NCBI GenBank assembly: GCA_023261525.1
Contig: JAHFOU010000024.1
Coordinates: forward strand, 1 to 14,136
Source of the DNA: Planctomycetota bacterium
GTDB lineage: Bacteria; Planctomycetota; SBBH01; JAHFOU01
DNA: 14,136 nt
Reading direction: 5' to 3'
Position 1 is the first letter of the stretch, and each line of letters opens with the position of its first letter. The translations under genes and the position numbers were made by a program. Under the pieces are notes generated by a model. The model had not been told where the DNA came from. It ran no database searches and saw only the letters and a program-made list of their open reading frames with translations. This document shows positions 1 through 7,874 of the stretch, piece after piece.

Positions 1-1023
1 ATCACGGACATCTTCGCCTTCGGCGCCAAGCAGGTGCCCCAGTGGAACACGGTCTCCATCAGCGGCTACCACATCCGCGAGGCCGGGGCCACGGCGGTCC
101 AGGAGCTGGCTTTCACCCTGGCCGACGGCTTCGCCTATGTGGAGGCGGGTGTGGAGGCCGGTCTGGACGTGGACGACTTCGCGCCGCGCCTGTCCTTCTT
201 CTTCGACATCCACAACGACTTCTTCGAGGAGATCGCCAAGCTCCGCGCCGCGCGCCGGATCTGGGCCCGGGTCCTGAGGGACAAGTACCGGGCCAAGGAC
301 CCCCGCTCCCTGCTCCTGCGCTTCCACTCCCAGACCGCCGGGTGCACGCTGACGGCCCAACAGCCCGAGAACAACATCGTGCGCGTGGCCTACCAGGCCC
401 TGGCCGCCGTCCTCGGCGGCACCCAGTCCCTGCACACCAACTCCATGGACGAGACCCTGGCCCTGCCCACGGAGAAGTCGGTCACCATCGCGCTGCGCAC
501 CCAGCAGGTCCTGGCCCACGAGACCGGCGTGCCCCACACGGCCGACCCCCTGGCCGGCTCCTACCATGTGGAGGCCCTCACGAACGAGCTGGAGCGCCAG
601 GCCGAGGAGATCTTCCGCCGCATCGAGGCGGAGGGGGGCATGCTCAAGGCCATCGAGAAGGGCTTCTTCAAGCGGGAGATCGGGCGCTCGGCCCGCCGCC
701 AGCAGAAGGAGCTCGAGGAGAAGCGGCGCATCGTGGTCGGCCTCAACGACTTCATCGAAGGGGAAGAGGAGGAGAGGCCCGCCACCCTCCGGATCGACCC
801 GGCCGTGGAGAAGCGCCAGGTGGCCGCGCTCAAGGCCCTCCGGGCCAAGCGGGACCCGAAGCGGCTCCAGGCGGCCCTCGCGGCCCTGGAGAAGGGGGCC
901 CGCGGGAAGGAGAACCTGGTCCCCCTGGTGCTGGAGGCCGCCCGCGCCTACGGGACCCTGCAGGAGATCTGCGACGTCCTGCGCCGGGTCTTCGGGGTCT
1001 ACCGCGAGAGCACGGCGTTTTGA
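1..1023 (+). CDS. Methylmalonyl-CoA mutase-type acyl-CoA mutase, large (catalytic) subunit, 3' part
   Basis: B12-dependent carbon-skeleton mutase of the methylmalonyl-CoA/isobutyryl-CoA mutase family. The reading frame is open from base 1, so the 5' part lies outside the window; about 340 residues are visible. Family motifs seen in order are SISGYHIREAG, FAPRLSFFFD, the substrate-radical site LRFHSQTAGCTLTAQQP (His of HSQTAG matches the catalytic His of known mutases), GGTQSLHTNSMDE, DPLAGSYHVE and the C-terminal VFGVYRE. The protein stops exactly where fused mutases continue into the cobalamin-binding domain, so this is the split type (as in archaeal MCM or IcmA) and needs a separate B12-binding subunit, not present here. 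Choosing between methylmalonyl-, isobutyryl- and other acyl-CoA substrates is not safe, because some discriminating residues lie upstream of the window. Cytosolic. Its TGA overlaps the TTG start of the next gene. Family assignment is sure; substrate is not. Confidence 0.93.
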   Translation: MTDIFAFGAKQVPQWNTVSISGYHIREAGATAVQELAFTLADGFAYVEAGVEAGLDVDDFAPRLSFFFDIHNDFFEEIAKLRAARRIWARVLRDKYRAKDPRSLLLRFHSQTAGCTLTAQQPENNIVRVAYQALAAVLGGTQSLHTNSMDETLALPTEKSVTIALRTQQVLAHETGVPHTADPLAGSYHVEALTNELERQAEEIFRRIEAEGGMLKAIEKGFFKREIGRSARRQQKELEEKRRIVVGLNDFIEGEEEERPATLRIDPAVEKRQVAALKALRAKRDPKRLQAALAALEKGARGKENLVPLVLEAARAYGTLQEICDVLRRVFGVYRESTAF

Positions 1024-2639
1024 GCCCCGCCCGCCTCTTCCGCCTCCTGCCCCTTCTCCTCCTGGCTTCCGCGTGCGCGGAGCCCGTCGATCCCGGGCGC
1101 CGTGCCGCCGAGCAGGAGGTCAAGCGGGGCGTGCCCCCCGAGCTCCAGGAGCAGATCGACCAGGCCATCCGGAAGGCCCGGGCCTGCCTGATCGAGGGAT
1201 GCACGAACAACGGATTCGCCCACAAGCGCATCGAGGAGCTGGAACAGCAGGCGGAGCAGGGCCGTGCGAGCGCCGAGAAGTACCGCGCCCAGTCCGCCGA
1301 TGCCAAGGACAAGGACGCCACCCAGGCCACCCGGTTCACCCAAACGGCGGACAGCCTGGAATCGAATGCGAAGGCCCAGGCGCAGAAGGCCCAGGAGCTG
1401 AGGAAATCCCTCGGGCGCGACCAGCCCATCTATGCAGGCCTCCAGTTCGGGCTGGGGGAGGAGGCCCTGGTGGGACTGGCCCTGGTCCAGGCGGGGGTCT
1501 CCCCGTACGATCCGGTGGTCCGCCGCATCTGGAGGGACCAGTTCACCCAGCCCATCCCCATGGAAAGCACCGTGTATGCGGTGGGCCTCCAGCTCATGCT
1601 GGCGGACGCCCTGATGCACGCGCCCTGCGGGGAGGCCTGGCCGGAGGATGCCCCCAAGGCCAGCAAGGCCAGGAGACGGGCCAAGGACGCGGGCGATCCC
1701 CCGGTCCGCAAGGAGGAGGTCCGGGCCTGGATCCAGAAGCGGGTGGATCTCCTGGCCGGGTCTGCGCGCGGGGGGGCCTGGGGGTACACGCTCCCCGGCG
1801 CCCCGCCTCCCAGCAAGGGCTATGCCGTCAGCGGCGGTGCGCCGGAGATCGGTTCGGACGCCCTCGTGAAGGCGGTCCTCCAGGGCGGGGATGCCTACGA
1901 CTATTCCAATACCCAGTACGCGGTGCTGGGACTGAAGGCGGCGGCCCTTTGCGGGGTGAGGCCCTCCGACGCCGACACCCTGTGGCGCCAGGTGATCCAG
2001 CAGTTCCTCGTCGGCCAGGAGGCGGACGGCCCGGGCGTCGTCCTCCTGCTGGAACCCGAGGGGAAGAAGGCCTCCCCGCCGGGCTTCCTGCAGAAGGGCT
2101 GGGAGGAGGCCGAGACGGGAGGGAGGCGCCGCAAGGCCCGGGCCCGGGGCTGGGCCTACCGCCGGATCGAGAACGCCCCTCCTCCGGCAGGGTTGCCCAA
2201 ACGGGTGCAGAGGTCGTCCCTGGCGACGATGGGCGCGGCGGGGCTGACGGCCCTGCTGGTGGGACGCTCGGAGCTGAAGCTGGTCCCCAAGGAGGCGGAG
2301 AAGGTGGACGAGGCCATCCGCGACGGCCTGGCCTGGATGCAGGAGCATTGGTCCGATGCGCTGAAGGAGAACCAGGGCTTTACGAACGGCTACATGCTCT
2401 ACGGCCTGGAGCGCATGGGGGTGCTCGGGAGCCTGAGGTCGGTGGGCGGCCACGACTGGTACGCCGAAGGGGCCCAGTTCCTGGTGAAGGCCCAGCAGGA
2501 GGACGGATCCTGGAAGGGGAGCTATGCGCTCCCGGTGGAGACCTCCCTCTGCCTCCTCTTCCTGACCCGGGGCACGCGGGAGGCCTACGCCAGGTCCTCG
2601 TACGAGGTCGGGGAGATGAAGGCCGAGCCCAAGCCCTAG
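1020..2639 (+). CDS. Putative lipoprotein with coiled coil and terpene-cyclase-like (prenyltransferase/squalene oxidase) repeats
   Basis: About 539 residues. I chose the TTG at 1020 because it overlaps the upstream TGA (TTGA) and gives a good lipoprotein signal: positive residues at 5 and 8, a leucine-rich core, then a lipobox ending ASAC with Cys19. Residues about 41-133 are charged, Ala/Gln/Glu/Lys-rich and look like a coiled coil, with two Cys near its start. The rest carries spaced helical repeats resembling the alpha/alpha toroid of squalene-hopene cyclases and prenyltransferases: YDYSNTQYAVLGLKAA, GFTNGYMLYGLERMG, WYAEGAQFLVKAQQ, then QEDGSWKGSYALPVETS and LCLLFLTRG near the end. I see no DXDD-type cyclase acid motif, so it is probably not an active cyclase; such repeats also serve as binding scaffolds. 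Likely membrane-anchored and facing the periplasm. Function unknown. It ends tail to tail with lpxH, overlapping it by 4 bp. Confidence 0.8.
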   Translation: MSPARLFRLLPLLLLASACAEPVDPGRRAAEQEVKRGVPPELQEQIDQAIRKARACLIEGCTNNGFAHKRIEELEQQAEQGRASAEKYRAQSADAKDKDATQATRFTQTADSLESNAKAQAQKAQELRKSLGRDQPIYAGLQFGLGEEALVGLALVQAGVSPYDPVVRRIWRDQFTQPIPMESTVYAVGLQLMLADALMHAPCGEAWPEDAPKASKARRRAKDAGDPPVRKEEVRAWIQKRVDLLAGSARGGAWGYTLPGAPPPSKGYAVSGGAPEIGSDALVKAVLQGGDAYDYSNTQYAVLGLKAAALCGVRPSDADTLWRQVIQQFLVGQEADGPGVVLLLEPEGKKASPPGFLQKGWEEAETGGRRRKARARGWAYRRIENAPPPAGLPKRVQRSSLATMGAAGLTALLVGRSELKLVPKEAEKVDEAIRDGLAWMQEHWSDALKENQGFTNGYMLYGLERMGVLGSLRSVGGHDWYAEGAQFLVKAQQEDGSWKGSYALPVETSLCLLFLTRGTREAYARSSYEVGEMKAEPKP

Positions 2640-3358
2640 ACGGTTCCCCTCCGGAACGCGCCGTTCTCGAGCGCCAGGTAGGGTGCCGCCGGCCCTTCCC
2701 AGGGATCCAACACGTGCAGGACGGCGGAGGACCCCGCGACGGGGCGGTCCACGGGCTTGTGCACGTGCCCGATCACGAGGTCGCCGGCCCCTGTCCGGGC
2801 TGCGGTCCGAGCCATCAGGTCCTCGGAGAGGTCGTAGGTGCCCGCCGCCGCGGGTTTGCCGCGCTTGGCCTCGCTCCGTTGCCGGTAGCCCAGGGCCAGG
2901 CGATGGGCGATCGCGAAGGGCAGGGCCCGGATCAGGGCCAGGGAGAGCGGGTTCCTCAGGCAGGCCGCCGCCCGGAGGTAGGCCTTGTCGTTGGGGCAGA
3001 GGAAGTCCCCGTGGGCCAGGTAGATCCTGCGGCCCTGGCATTCGACGACGGCCTCCCGGGCGGCCAGGCGTTCCATGCCCGACTCCGCCAGGGTCTCATC
3101 ATCCAGCAGGAAATCCCGGTTGCCGCCCAGGAAGCGGATCTCCACCTTGCGGTCGGCGGCCTTGCGCAGGGCCTTCAGCGCGGGACGGTAGTCGGGCAGG
3201 GCGGCATGCCCGCGACCGGCCCACATCTCGAAGAGGTCCCCGAGGATCCAGAGCGTCTCGCCGGGGGCGAGGGCGTCCAGGAGGCGCTCCAGGGCCCGGA
3301 AGCCCTCGGGGGCCTCGGGCCTCAGGTGGAGGTCGGCGATGAAGACGTCCCGGCTCAC
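2636..3358 (-). CDS. lpxH: UDP-2,3-diacylglucosamine diphosphatase (LpxH-type calcineurin-like phosphoesterase)
   Basis: 240 residues, the usual LpxH length. It cleaves UDP-2,3-diacylglucosamine to lipid X plus UMP in lipid A synthesis, at the cytoplasmic face of the inner membrane. The metal-binding motifs are all visible: IADLH (D9, H11), LGDLFEMW (D41), GGNRDF (N80), AHGD (H116) and GHVHKP (H198, H200). The GDLFE and GNRDF forms favour LpxH over generic metallophosphoesterases or LpxI/LpxG. The start is GTG at 3358, which overlaps the TGA of the AsmA-like gene (GTGA); no good Shine-Dalgarno is seen, so translation is probably coupled. It is the last gene of the minus-strand envelope operon and its TAG overlaps the stop of the convergent lipoprotein gene. 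It implies an LPS-type outer membrane. Confidence 0.9.
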   Translation of the reverse strand: MSRDVFIADLHLRPEAPEGFRALERLLDALAPGETLWILGDLFEMWAGRGHAALPDYRPALKALRKAADRKVEIRFLGGNRDFLLDDETLAESGMERLAAREAVVECQGRRIYLAHGDFLCPNDKAYLRAAACLRNPLSLALIRALPFAIAHRLALGYRQRSEAKRGKPAAAGTYDLSEDLMARTAARTGAGDLVIGHVHKPVDRPVAGSSAVLHVLDPWEGPAAPYLALENGAFRRGTV

Positions 3359-5370
3359 GGCTTGGGCTCGAGGAGCTTGTGGTAGACCTCGACGTCGCTC
3401 TTGGCCACGAAGAGCTGGACCTTCTCGACCCGGGGGTCCTTGAGGGTCCCCGTGACCCGGTAGACGTTGAGGCCCCTGGCCTGGAGCCAGGACAGGAAGC
3501 GCTGGAGGCCGTCGGCGGTCTCCCGCACCACGGGGATGTTGCGGACGGTCTTGCCCCGCCCCAGGTTGGCCACCACGCGCAGGTCGACCTTCCCGTCGTC
3601 CTGGAGGGTGCCCTCCGCCCGCACCGTGACCTGGTCGCTCGGCAGGATGAGGTGCTGGATGATCAAGGTGTGGGCATCCAGGCGGAACTCCAGGCGCCCG
3701 TCCCGGATCACGGGCTCCCGGTCCAGGATGTTGAGGGAGAGGAGGGCCAGGGGGGCGCTGAGGGGCTTGAGGGCGAAGAGGTAGCCGTCCTGGAGATCGG
3801 CCTCGCCGCTTCCCGAGAGGCTGTTGGTGTCGGTGTCCGTCCACCCGAAGCCGAGATGGGCGCTCAGGGTGCCGTGGATGGGCTGGTCGGCCAGGAGGGT
3901 GCCCTTCTTCATCTCCTCGATGTGGGCATCCGCCAGGTCCAGGGTGACGTCGTGGTGGGCATGCCCGTCCTTGGCCTGGCGGACCAGGCGTCCGGTGAGG
4001 GTGCCGGCCGCATAGCGCGCCTCATCCAGGTCCACCGTCAGTGCGGGGCCGTCCCAGGAGATCCGCCCCTTCAGGCTTTCCACCGTGCGCCCGGAGACCT
4101 CGGCCTTGGGGATCTCCAGGATGCCGCGGACCCCCGTCGGACCGCCCGGGGCCAGGCGGCCCTCCAGGCGCAGGCGGCCCTCCCGCACCACGGGCTGGAG
4201 AGGGAGCCTGCGCAGGGTCAGGTCGTCGGTGAAGGCCGAGAGGCTGAAGGCATGGGGCTCGGGGAGCTCCGCGTCGTGCAGGAGCCTCAGGCGCCCCGAG
4301 ACGCTGCCCTCCGCGCCCACCCAGCCCAGGGCCTCGCGCAGGGAATCCGGCAGGGCGGCCAGGACCGACGGGGCCATGGGAAGCCCCTGGACGGTGAACT
4401 CCAGGTCGCTGGTCGGCCTCTCCCCGCCCTGGAGGACGCCTTCGCAGGTGGCCAGGGCCCCGGCCGCGTAGCCCCAGAAGTCCCTCAGCTCCACCCGCCC
4501 CGTCTCGTCGAAGACCACCCGGCCGTGCACCCCGCTCGCCGGCACGGGAAGGCCCCGGTACTTCAGGCGGGCATCCTGGGTGATGATCTCCAGCGTGTAG
4601 GTCTTGGAGCCCTTCACGCCCGGCTGGAAGCTGCCCCGTCCGGAAAGCTCCGCCGTGCCCGAGGGCCCCAGGCTGTCCCAGATCTCCCGGGCCCGGGGCC
4701 AGAGCAGCCCCCTCAGGTTCGGCGTCAGGGCGATCCCGTGGAGGTCGGCGCTCCAGCGGCACCCGCCGGGGCCCCAGGAGGACTGGAAGCTTCCCGAGGC
4801 CCAGTCCGAGCCCTGGATCCAGCCCGTCAGGTCGGTGGCGCCCGCGGCGGTGCGGTGCTGGCAATGCAGAGCCAGCAGGGGGATGCGCAGGGCCTCCGCA
4901 TCCCCGGCCAGGACGCGGGCGTCGGACACCGTCACGAGAAGGCTTCCGTGCCCGTCCGGCCGGGTGCCGCCGCCGTTTCCGAGGGCCAGGGGCCAGCGGG
5001 GCAGGCCCTTGCCCCGGAAGGCTTCGGCGGGGAGCTTGAGGACGGCCCCGTCCAGCTCCACGCCGGAGAGCATGCTTTCTCCCAGCAGGGGCCTCAGGGG
5101 GCTCCAGCGGAGCCTCAGGCGGGGCAGGACCAGCTGGCCTCGGTCCGCCCCCGCGTCCAGGATGAGGTCGCGCACCTGGAGGCCTCCCCAGGGCGTGTAG
5201 CGGACCTCGCCGACCGAACGGCCGCCCCGCCAGGAGGCATCCAGGGTGCGCAGGAGGGTGGCCTTCAGGCGATCGGGATCGGTCCCGTGGAGATAGGCCA
5301 GGCCGGCCGTCAGCAGGACGGAGAGCAGGGTCCAGCGCCGCCAGCGCCGCGGAGGGGGTGCGCGCTTCAC
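3355..5370 (-). CDS. AsmA-like envelope protein (AsmA/YhdP/TamB-related), inner-membrane anchored
   Basis: 671 residues. A basic N-terminus (KRAPPPRRWRR) precedes one hydrophobic segment at about 13-27, then a long, beta-rich, mostly soluble region expected in the periplasm. The C-terminal part, about residues 518-650, fits the AsmA-like C-terminal domain: GSGEADLQDGYLFALKPLSA, then RLEFRLDAHTLIIQHL, and the closing GTLKDPRV that is typical of the family. Proteins of this superfamily (AsmA, YhdP, TamB, YdbH) are repeating-beta-groove bridges linked to phospholipid transport and outer-membrane homeostasis. The start is GTG at 5370, overlapping the TGA of the glycosyltransferase (GTGA), with GGGAGG 7 bases upstream. 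Its place directly before lpxH supports an envelope role. The substrate is unknown. Confidence 0.8.
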   Translation of the reverse strand: MKRAPPPRRWRRWTLLSVLLTAGLAYLHGTDPDRLKATLLRTLDASWRGGRSVGEVRYTPWGGLQVRDLILDAGADRGQLVLPRLRLRWSPLRPLLGESMLSGVELDGAVLKLPAEAFRGKGLPRWPLALGNGGGTRPDGHGSLLVTVSDARVLAGDAEALRIPLLALHCQHRTAAGATDLTGWIQGSDWASGSFQSSWGPGGCRWSADLHGIALTPNLRGLLWPRAREIWDSLGPSGTAELSGRGSFQPGVKGSKTYTLEIITQDARLKYRGLPVPASGVHGRVVFDETGRVELRDFWGYAAGALATCEGVLQGGERPTSDLEFTVQGLPMAPSVLAALPDSLREALGWVGAEGSVSGRLRLLHDAELPEPHAFSLSAFTDDLTLRRLPLQPVVREGRLRLEGRLAPGGPTGVRGILEIPKAEVSGRTVESLKGRISWDGPALTVDLDEARYAAGTLTGRLVRQAKDGHAHHDVTLDLADAHIEEMKKGTLLADQPIHGTLSAHLGFGWTDTDTNSLSGSGEADLQDGYLFALKPLSAPLALLSLNILDREPVIRDGRLEFRLDAHTLIIQHLILPSDQVTVRAEGTLQDDGKVDLRVVANLGRGKTVRNIPVVRETADGLQRFLSWLQARGLNVYRVTGTLKDPRVEKVQLFVAKSDVEVYHKLLEPKP

Positions 5371-6503
5371 GGCATCGCCTCCCGGCGCGGGGCCAGGGCC
5401 GAGGCGGCCAGGATGCAGAGCGCCGGCAGGGCGGGGGCCCGGTAGCGCACCGAGCCCGTGAAGACCGCGTGCACGGCCGTCAGCAGGAGGATGGGCAGGA
5501 GGGCGAGGGTCCACCGCCAGGTCTCGGGACGCCGCCACAGGAGGGCGGCCGCGGCCAGGGCGAAGAGGGGGAGGTTGGCGGCCAGGGAAAGGGCCAGGAT
5601 CCCCGGCGTCCGGTGTTCCTCGTCGTTCGGGACCGGGCTCCAGGTCCTCCGGATCCGGACCCAGGTCAGGGAGAGCATCCGGCCCGGGTGGGCCCGGATC
5701 CAGTCCAGGGAGGCCCGCTTCAGGAAACGGTCGGCCTCCAGCTCACCCATCGTAAGGACCTCCTTCGGCCAGGCCGTGTCGGGGATGGGGCCCCCGTCGG
5801 CCCCGTTGCGGCACTGGGCATAGAGGTCCCAGCCCCCCGAGGTCGTCGCCGGCACCCAGGCGCCGAGCACCAGCCGGTTGCGTACCGTCCAGGGCATCAG
5901 GACCAGGAGGCCCGCGCCCAGGCAGGCCAGGCCTGCGGCTGGGCGTAGGGCGAAAGCCAGCCAGAGCCCGACAAGGATGGCGAGGGGCAGGAGGGAGGCT
6001 CTCGTCAGGGCGGCCGCGCCGGCGAGGGCCCCGGCGCCCAGGGCCCAGCGCAGGGGCCGGACGCCGGTCCGGGCGCGGAAGGCGGCCCAGAGCGCGGCCG
6101 TCACCAGGAGGATGGCCAGGGACTCGCTGAGGATCAGGGAGGGCCAGAGCAGGAGCTCCGGATGCGCCGCCACGGCCAGCCCCGCCCATTTCCCGCCCAG
6201 GGCGGCGGCCAGGGCGGCGGTCACGGCCCCCAGGACGCACTGGGTCAGGAGGACGGCCAGGGCAAAGGCCCGGCCCTCCCCGAAGGCTGACTGCAGGACG
6301 GCCAGGAAGAGGGGATAGAGCGGGGGACGCAGGGCCTTCGCCCGCGGCCCGACCGCGAAACCGTCTCCGGCACGCAGGCTCCGGGCCGTCGCCTCGTACT
6401 GCAGGGTGTCCGGATAGGCCCGGCCCCAGTCGTAGCGGGGCAGGGTCCAGGGGAGGACGGCCAAGCGGAGGATCAGGGCCAGCGCGAAGATCTTGCGGAT
6501 CAT
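5367..6503 (-). CDS. GT39/ArnT-like membrane glycosyltransferase (GT-C fold)
   Basis: 378 residues, very hydrophobic, with roughly eight to ten predicted membrane segments. The first outer loop carries YPDTLQY (D32, Y36), the acidic site expected in GT-C enzymes, followed by RPPLYPLFLA at 59-68, a common motif of the PMT/ArnT-like family. Such enzymes take a sugar from a polyprenyl-phosphate donor and move it to lipid A, protein or glycan on the periplasmic side; the acceptor cannot be read from the sequence. At 378 residues it is shorter than ArnT or PMT (500 or more), so the C-terminal periplasmic domain is reduced. The ATG at 6503 overlaps the TGA of alr (ATGA), and a GGGAGA precedes it. 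Linkage to lpxH makes a lipid A or envelope glycan acceptor plausible, but that is inference. Confidence 0.75.
   Translation of the reverse strand: MIRKIFALALILRLAVLPWTLPRYDWGRAYPDTLQYEATARSLRAGDGFAVGPRAKALRPPLYPLFLAVLQSAFGEGRAFALAVLLTQCVLGAVTAALAAALGGKWAGLAVAAHPELLLWPSLILSESLAILLVTAALWAAFRARTGVRPLRWALGAGALAGAAALTRASLLPLAILVGLWLAFALRPAAGLACLGAGLLVLMPWTVRNRLVLGAWVPATTSGGWDLYAQCRNGADGGPIPDTAWPKEVLTMGELEADRFLKRASLDWIRAHPGRMLSLTWVRIRRTWSPVPNDEEHRTPGILALSLAANLPLFALAAAALLWRRPETWRWTLALLPILLLTAVHAVFTGSVRYRAPALPALCILAASALAPRREAMP
5378..5383 (-). promoter_or_regulatory. Ribosome binding site for the AsmA-like gene
   Basis: On the minus strand this reads GGGAGG, 7 bases before the GTG at 5370. It supports that start rather than an extension into the upstream glycosyltransferase gene. 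The site lies within the last codons of that gene. Confidence 0.6.
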
Positions 6504-7654
6504 CCCCCGGTCTCCCAGAAGGCCGGCTGGCGGGCGCCGTCCACGTACACGCGGCGGATGCGTCGGCCCAGGGAGCAGGTGACCTCGTAGGGGATGGTGC
6601 CCTTCATGCGGGCGAGCTCCTCGACGGGGACCTGCTCCTTCCCCTGGCGGCCGATCAGGACCACCTCCTCCCCGACCTCCACGCCCGGGACGTCGGTGAC
6701 GTCCACGGTGGTGTAGTCCATGGAGACCCGGCCCACGACGGGGGCCCGGCGCCCCCGCAGGAGGACCTGGGCCTGGTTCGAGAACTGGAAGGCGTAGCCG
6801 TCGTTGTAGCCGATGGGCAGGATGGCGATGCGCGTGGGGCGGGAGGTCACGTGGGTCCGGGCGTAGCCCACGGGAGCCCCCTGGGGCATGTCCTTGAGGT
6901 AGACCACCTGGGTCTTGAGCGAAAGGGCGGGGCGGAGGGCCGGGGCCCCGGCCGCCCTCCCGGAGGGCTGGAGCCCGTAGACCGCCAGGCCCGGGCGGAC
7001 CATGTTGAAGTGGGCCTGGGGGTAGTTGAAGACGGCCGTGCTCGAGGCGGCGTGCTTGAGGGGGATGGGGCCGGTGACGGCCTCGATCTCGGCCACCACC
7101 GCGTTGAAGGTCCGGATCTGGTCCAGGGTGAAGGGGTCGTCCTTCCGGTCGGCCTGGGCCAGGTGGGTGCAGATGCCCTCCAGGGCGAGGGAGCGGTGGG
7201 CCGCGATCTCCCGGGCCACGTCCAGGGCCGCGGAGGGCATGACGCCCAGGCGGCCCATGCCGGTGTCCACCTTCAGGTGGACCGAGACCTTGCGGTCCAT
7301 GGCCTCGGCCATGGCTGCGAGGTCGTGGACCCGCTTGGCCGAGTGCACGCAGGCGGTGATGCGGTGGGCGATGACCCGCTCCATCTCCCCGTCCACGATG
7401 GCGCCGAGGATCAGGATGGGCGCCTCGATCCCGGCCTCCCGAAGCTCCAGGGCTTCCGAGGAGTCGCCCACCCCCAGCATGTGGGCCCCATGGGCCAGGG
7501 CGGCCCGGGCCACGGGGACGGCCCCGTGCCCGTAGGCGTCGGCCTTGAGGACGACGAGGATGCGGGTCCCGGCCGGCAGGCTCCCCTGGATGAGGTTCAG
7601 GTTGTGGCCGACGGCGCCGAGGTCGATCTCGGCCCAGGTGCGGTGGTCGGTCAC
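6500..7654 (-). CDS. alr: Alanine racemase
   Basis: 384 residues, the normal length. This PLP enzyme interconverts L- and D-alanine for peptidoglycan in the cytosol. The N-terminal barrel has TWAEIDLGAVGHN, then VLKADAYGHG with the PLP lysine K37. The second catalytic base is Tyr264 in PVGYARTH, and R220 in VRPGLAVYG matches the arginine that contacts the pyridine nitrogen. Also seen are KVDTGMGRLG, KHAASSTAVF and GRVSMDYTTVDV (many homologues have MDQ here). The start is GTG at 7654, overlapping the TGA of the small membrane gene (GTGA). All catalytic features are intact, so activity is expected. It is the second gene of the minus-strand envelope operon. Confidence 0.96.
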   Translation of the reverse strand: MTDHRTWAEIDLGAVGHNLNLIQGSLPAGTRILVVLKADAYGHGAVPVARAALAHGAHMLGVGDSSEALELREAGIEAPILILGAIVDGEMERVIAHRITACVHSAKRVHDLAAMAEAMDRKVSVHLKVDTGMGRLGVMPSAALDVAREIAAHRSLALEGICTHLAQADRKDDPFTLDQIRTFNAVVAEIEAVTGPIPLKHAASSTAVFNYPQAHFNMVRPGLAVYGLQPSGRAAGAPALRPALSLKTQVVYLKDMPQGAPVGYARTHVTSRPTRIAILPIGYNDGYAFQFSNQAQVLLRGRRAPVVGRVSMDYTTVDVTDVPGVEVGEEVVLIGRQGKEQVPVEELARMKGTIPYEVTCSLGRRIRRVYVDGARQPAFWETGG

Positions 7655-7842
7655 TTGGCCTGCCCGCCCTTGGCCGAGGCCCAGCGGCCCAGGAGGAAGA
7701 GCCCGGCCCCGAGGACCAGGATGCGCAGCTCCAGGGTGGGCAGGGTGGTGGCGGGGATGTCCTTCTGCCCCAGGCCGGCCATCAGGGCGATGGGCACCAC
7801 GCAGAGTCCGGCCACCTGGAGGATCCATCCCAGCGACGACAT
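7651..7842 (-). CDS. Small two-helix membrane protein of unknown function
   Basis: 63 residues with two hydrophobic stretches, about 5-22 (ILQVAGLCVVPIALMAGL) and about 40-54 (RILVLGAGLFLLGRW), joined by a polar linker and ending in a basic tail. I do not recognise a named family. It is supported as a real gene by its ATG, its 4-bp GTGA overlap with alr, the matching high-G+C codon use, and its place as the first gene of the operon, 32 bases from divergent cmk. No Shine-Dalgarno is visible: a C7 tract lies directly 5' of the ATG, which suggests leaderless or weak initiation. A role tied to the cell envelope is only a guess from its neighbours. Confidence 0.7.
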   Translation of the reverse strand: MSSLGWILQVAGLCVVPIALMAGLGQKDIPATTLPTLELRILVLGAGLFLLGRWASAKGGQAK

Positions 7843-7865
7843 GGGGGGGCATCTTAGCCTAGAAT
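7836..7865 (+). promoter_or_regulatory. Candidate promoter for cmk in a 32-bp divergent region
   Basis: TAGAAT at 7860-7865 differs from the TATAAT consensus by one base and lies 18 bases after ACGACA (7836-7841; four of six match TTGACA). Transcription would begin about 7872, leaving only two or three bases before the cmk ATG at 7875. The -35 part would sit inside the start of the divergent gene. Predicted by eye only. Confidence 0.4.
7851..7856 (-). promoter_or_regulatory. Candidate -10 element for the minus-strand envelope operon
   Basis: On the minus strand this reads TAAGAT (four of six match TATAAT), ending 8 bases before the ATG at 7842, so the message would be nearly leaderless. No convincing -35 is seen. 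Weak support. Confidence 0.25.
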
Positions 7866-7874
7866 GGCTGGGGT

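Noticed and set aside
1770..1776. G7 tract in the lipoprotein gene as a phase-variation site
   Set aside because: Runs of this length are expected by chance at this G+C and the reading frame is intact; no supporting context.
2643..2657. Hairpin GTTCC-CCTCC-GGAAC as a terminator for the convergent genes
   Set aside because: The stem is only five pairs, there is no T-run on either side, and it lies within lpxH codons.
566..3385. A very long plus-strand open frame (939 codons) across the mutase, lipoprotein and lpxH regions, and similar long frames such as 3379-5445 (+) and 999-3041 (-)
   Set aside because: They are low-complexity (Arg, Gly, Pro, Ala) shadows produced by high G+C and overlap genes with recognisable motifs; none shows a family motif.
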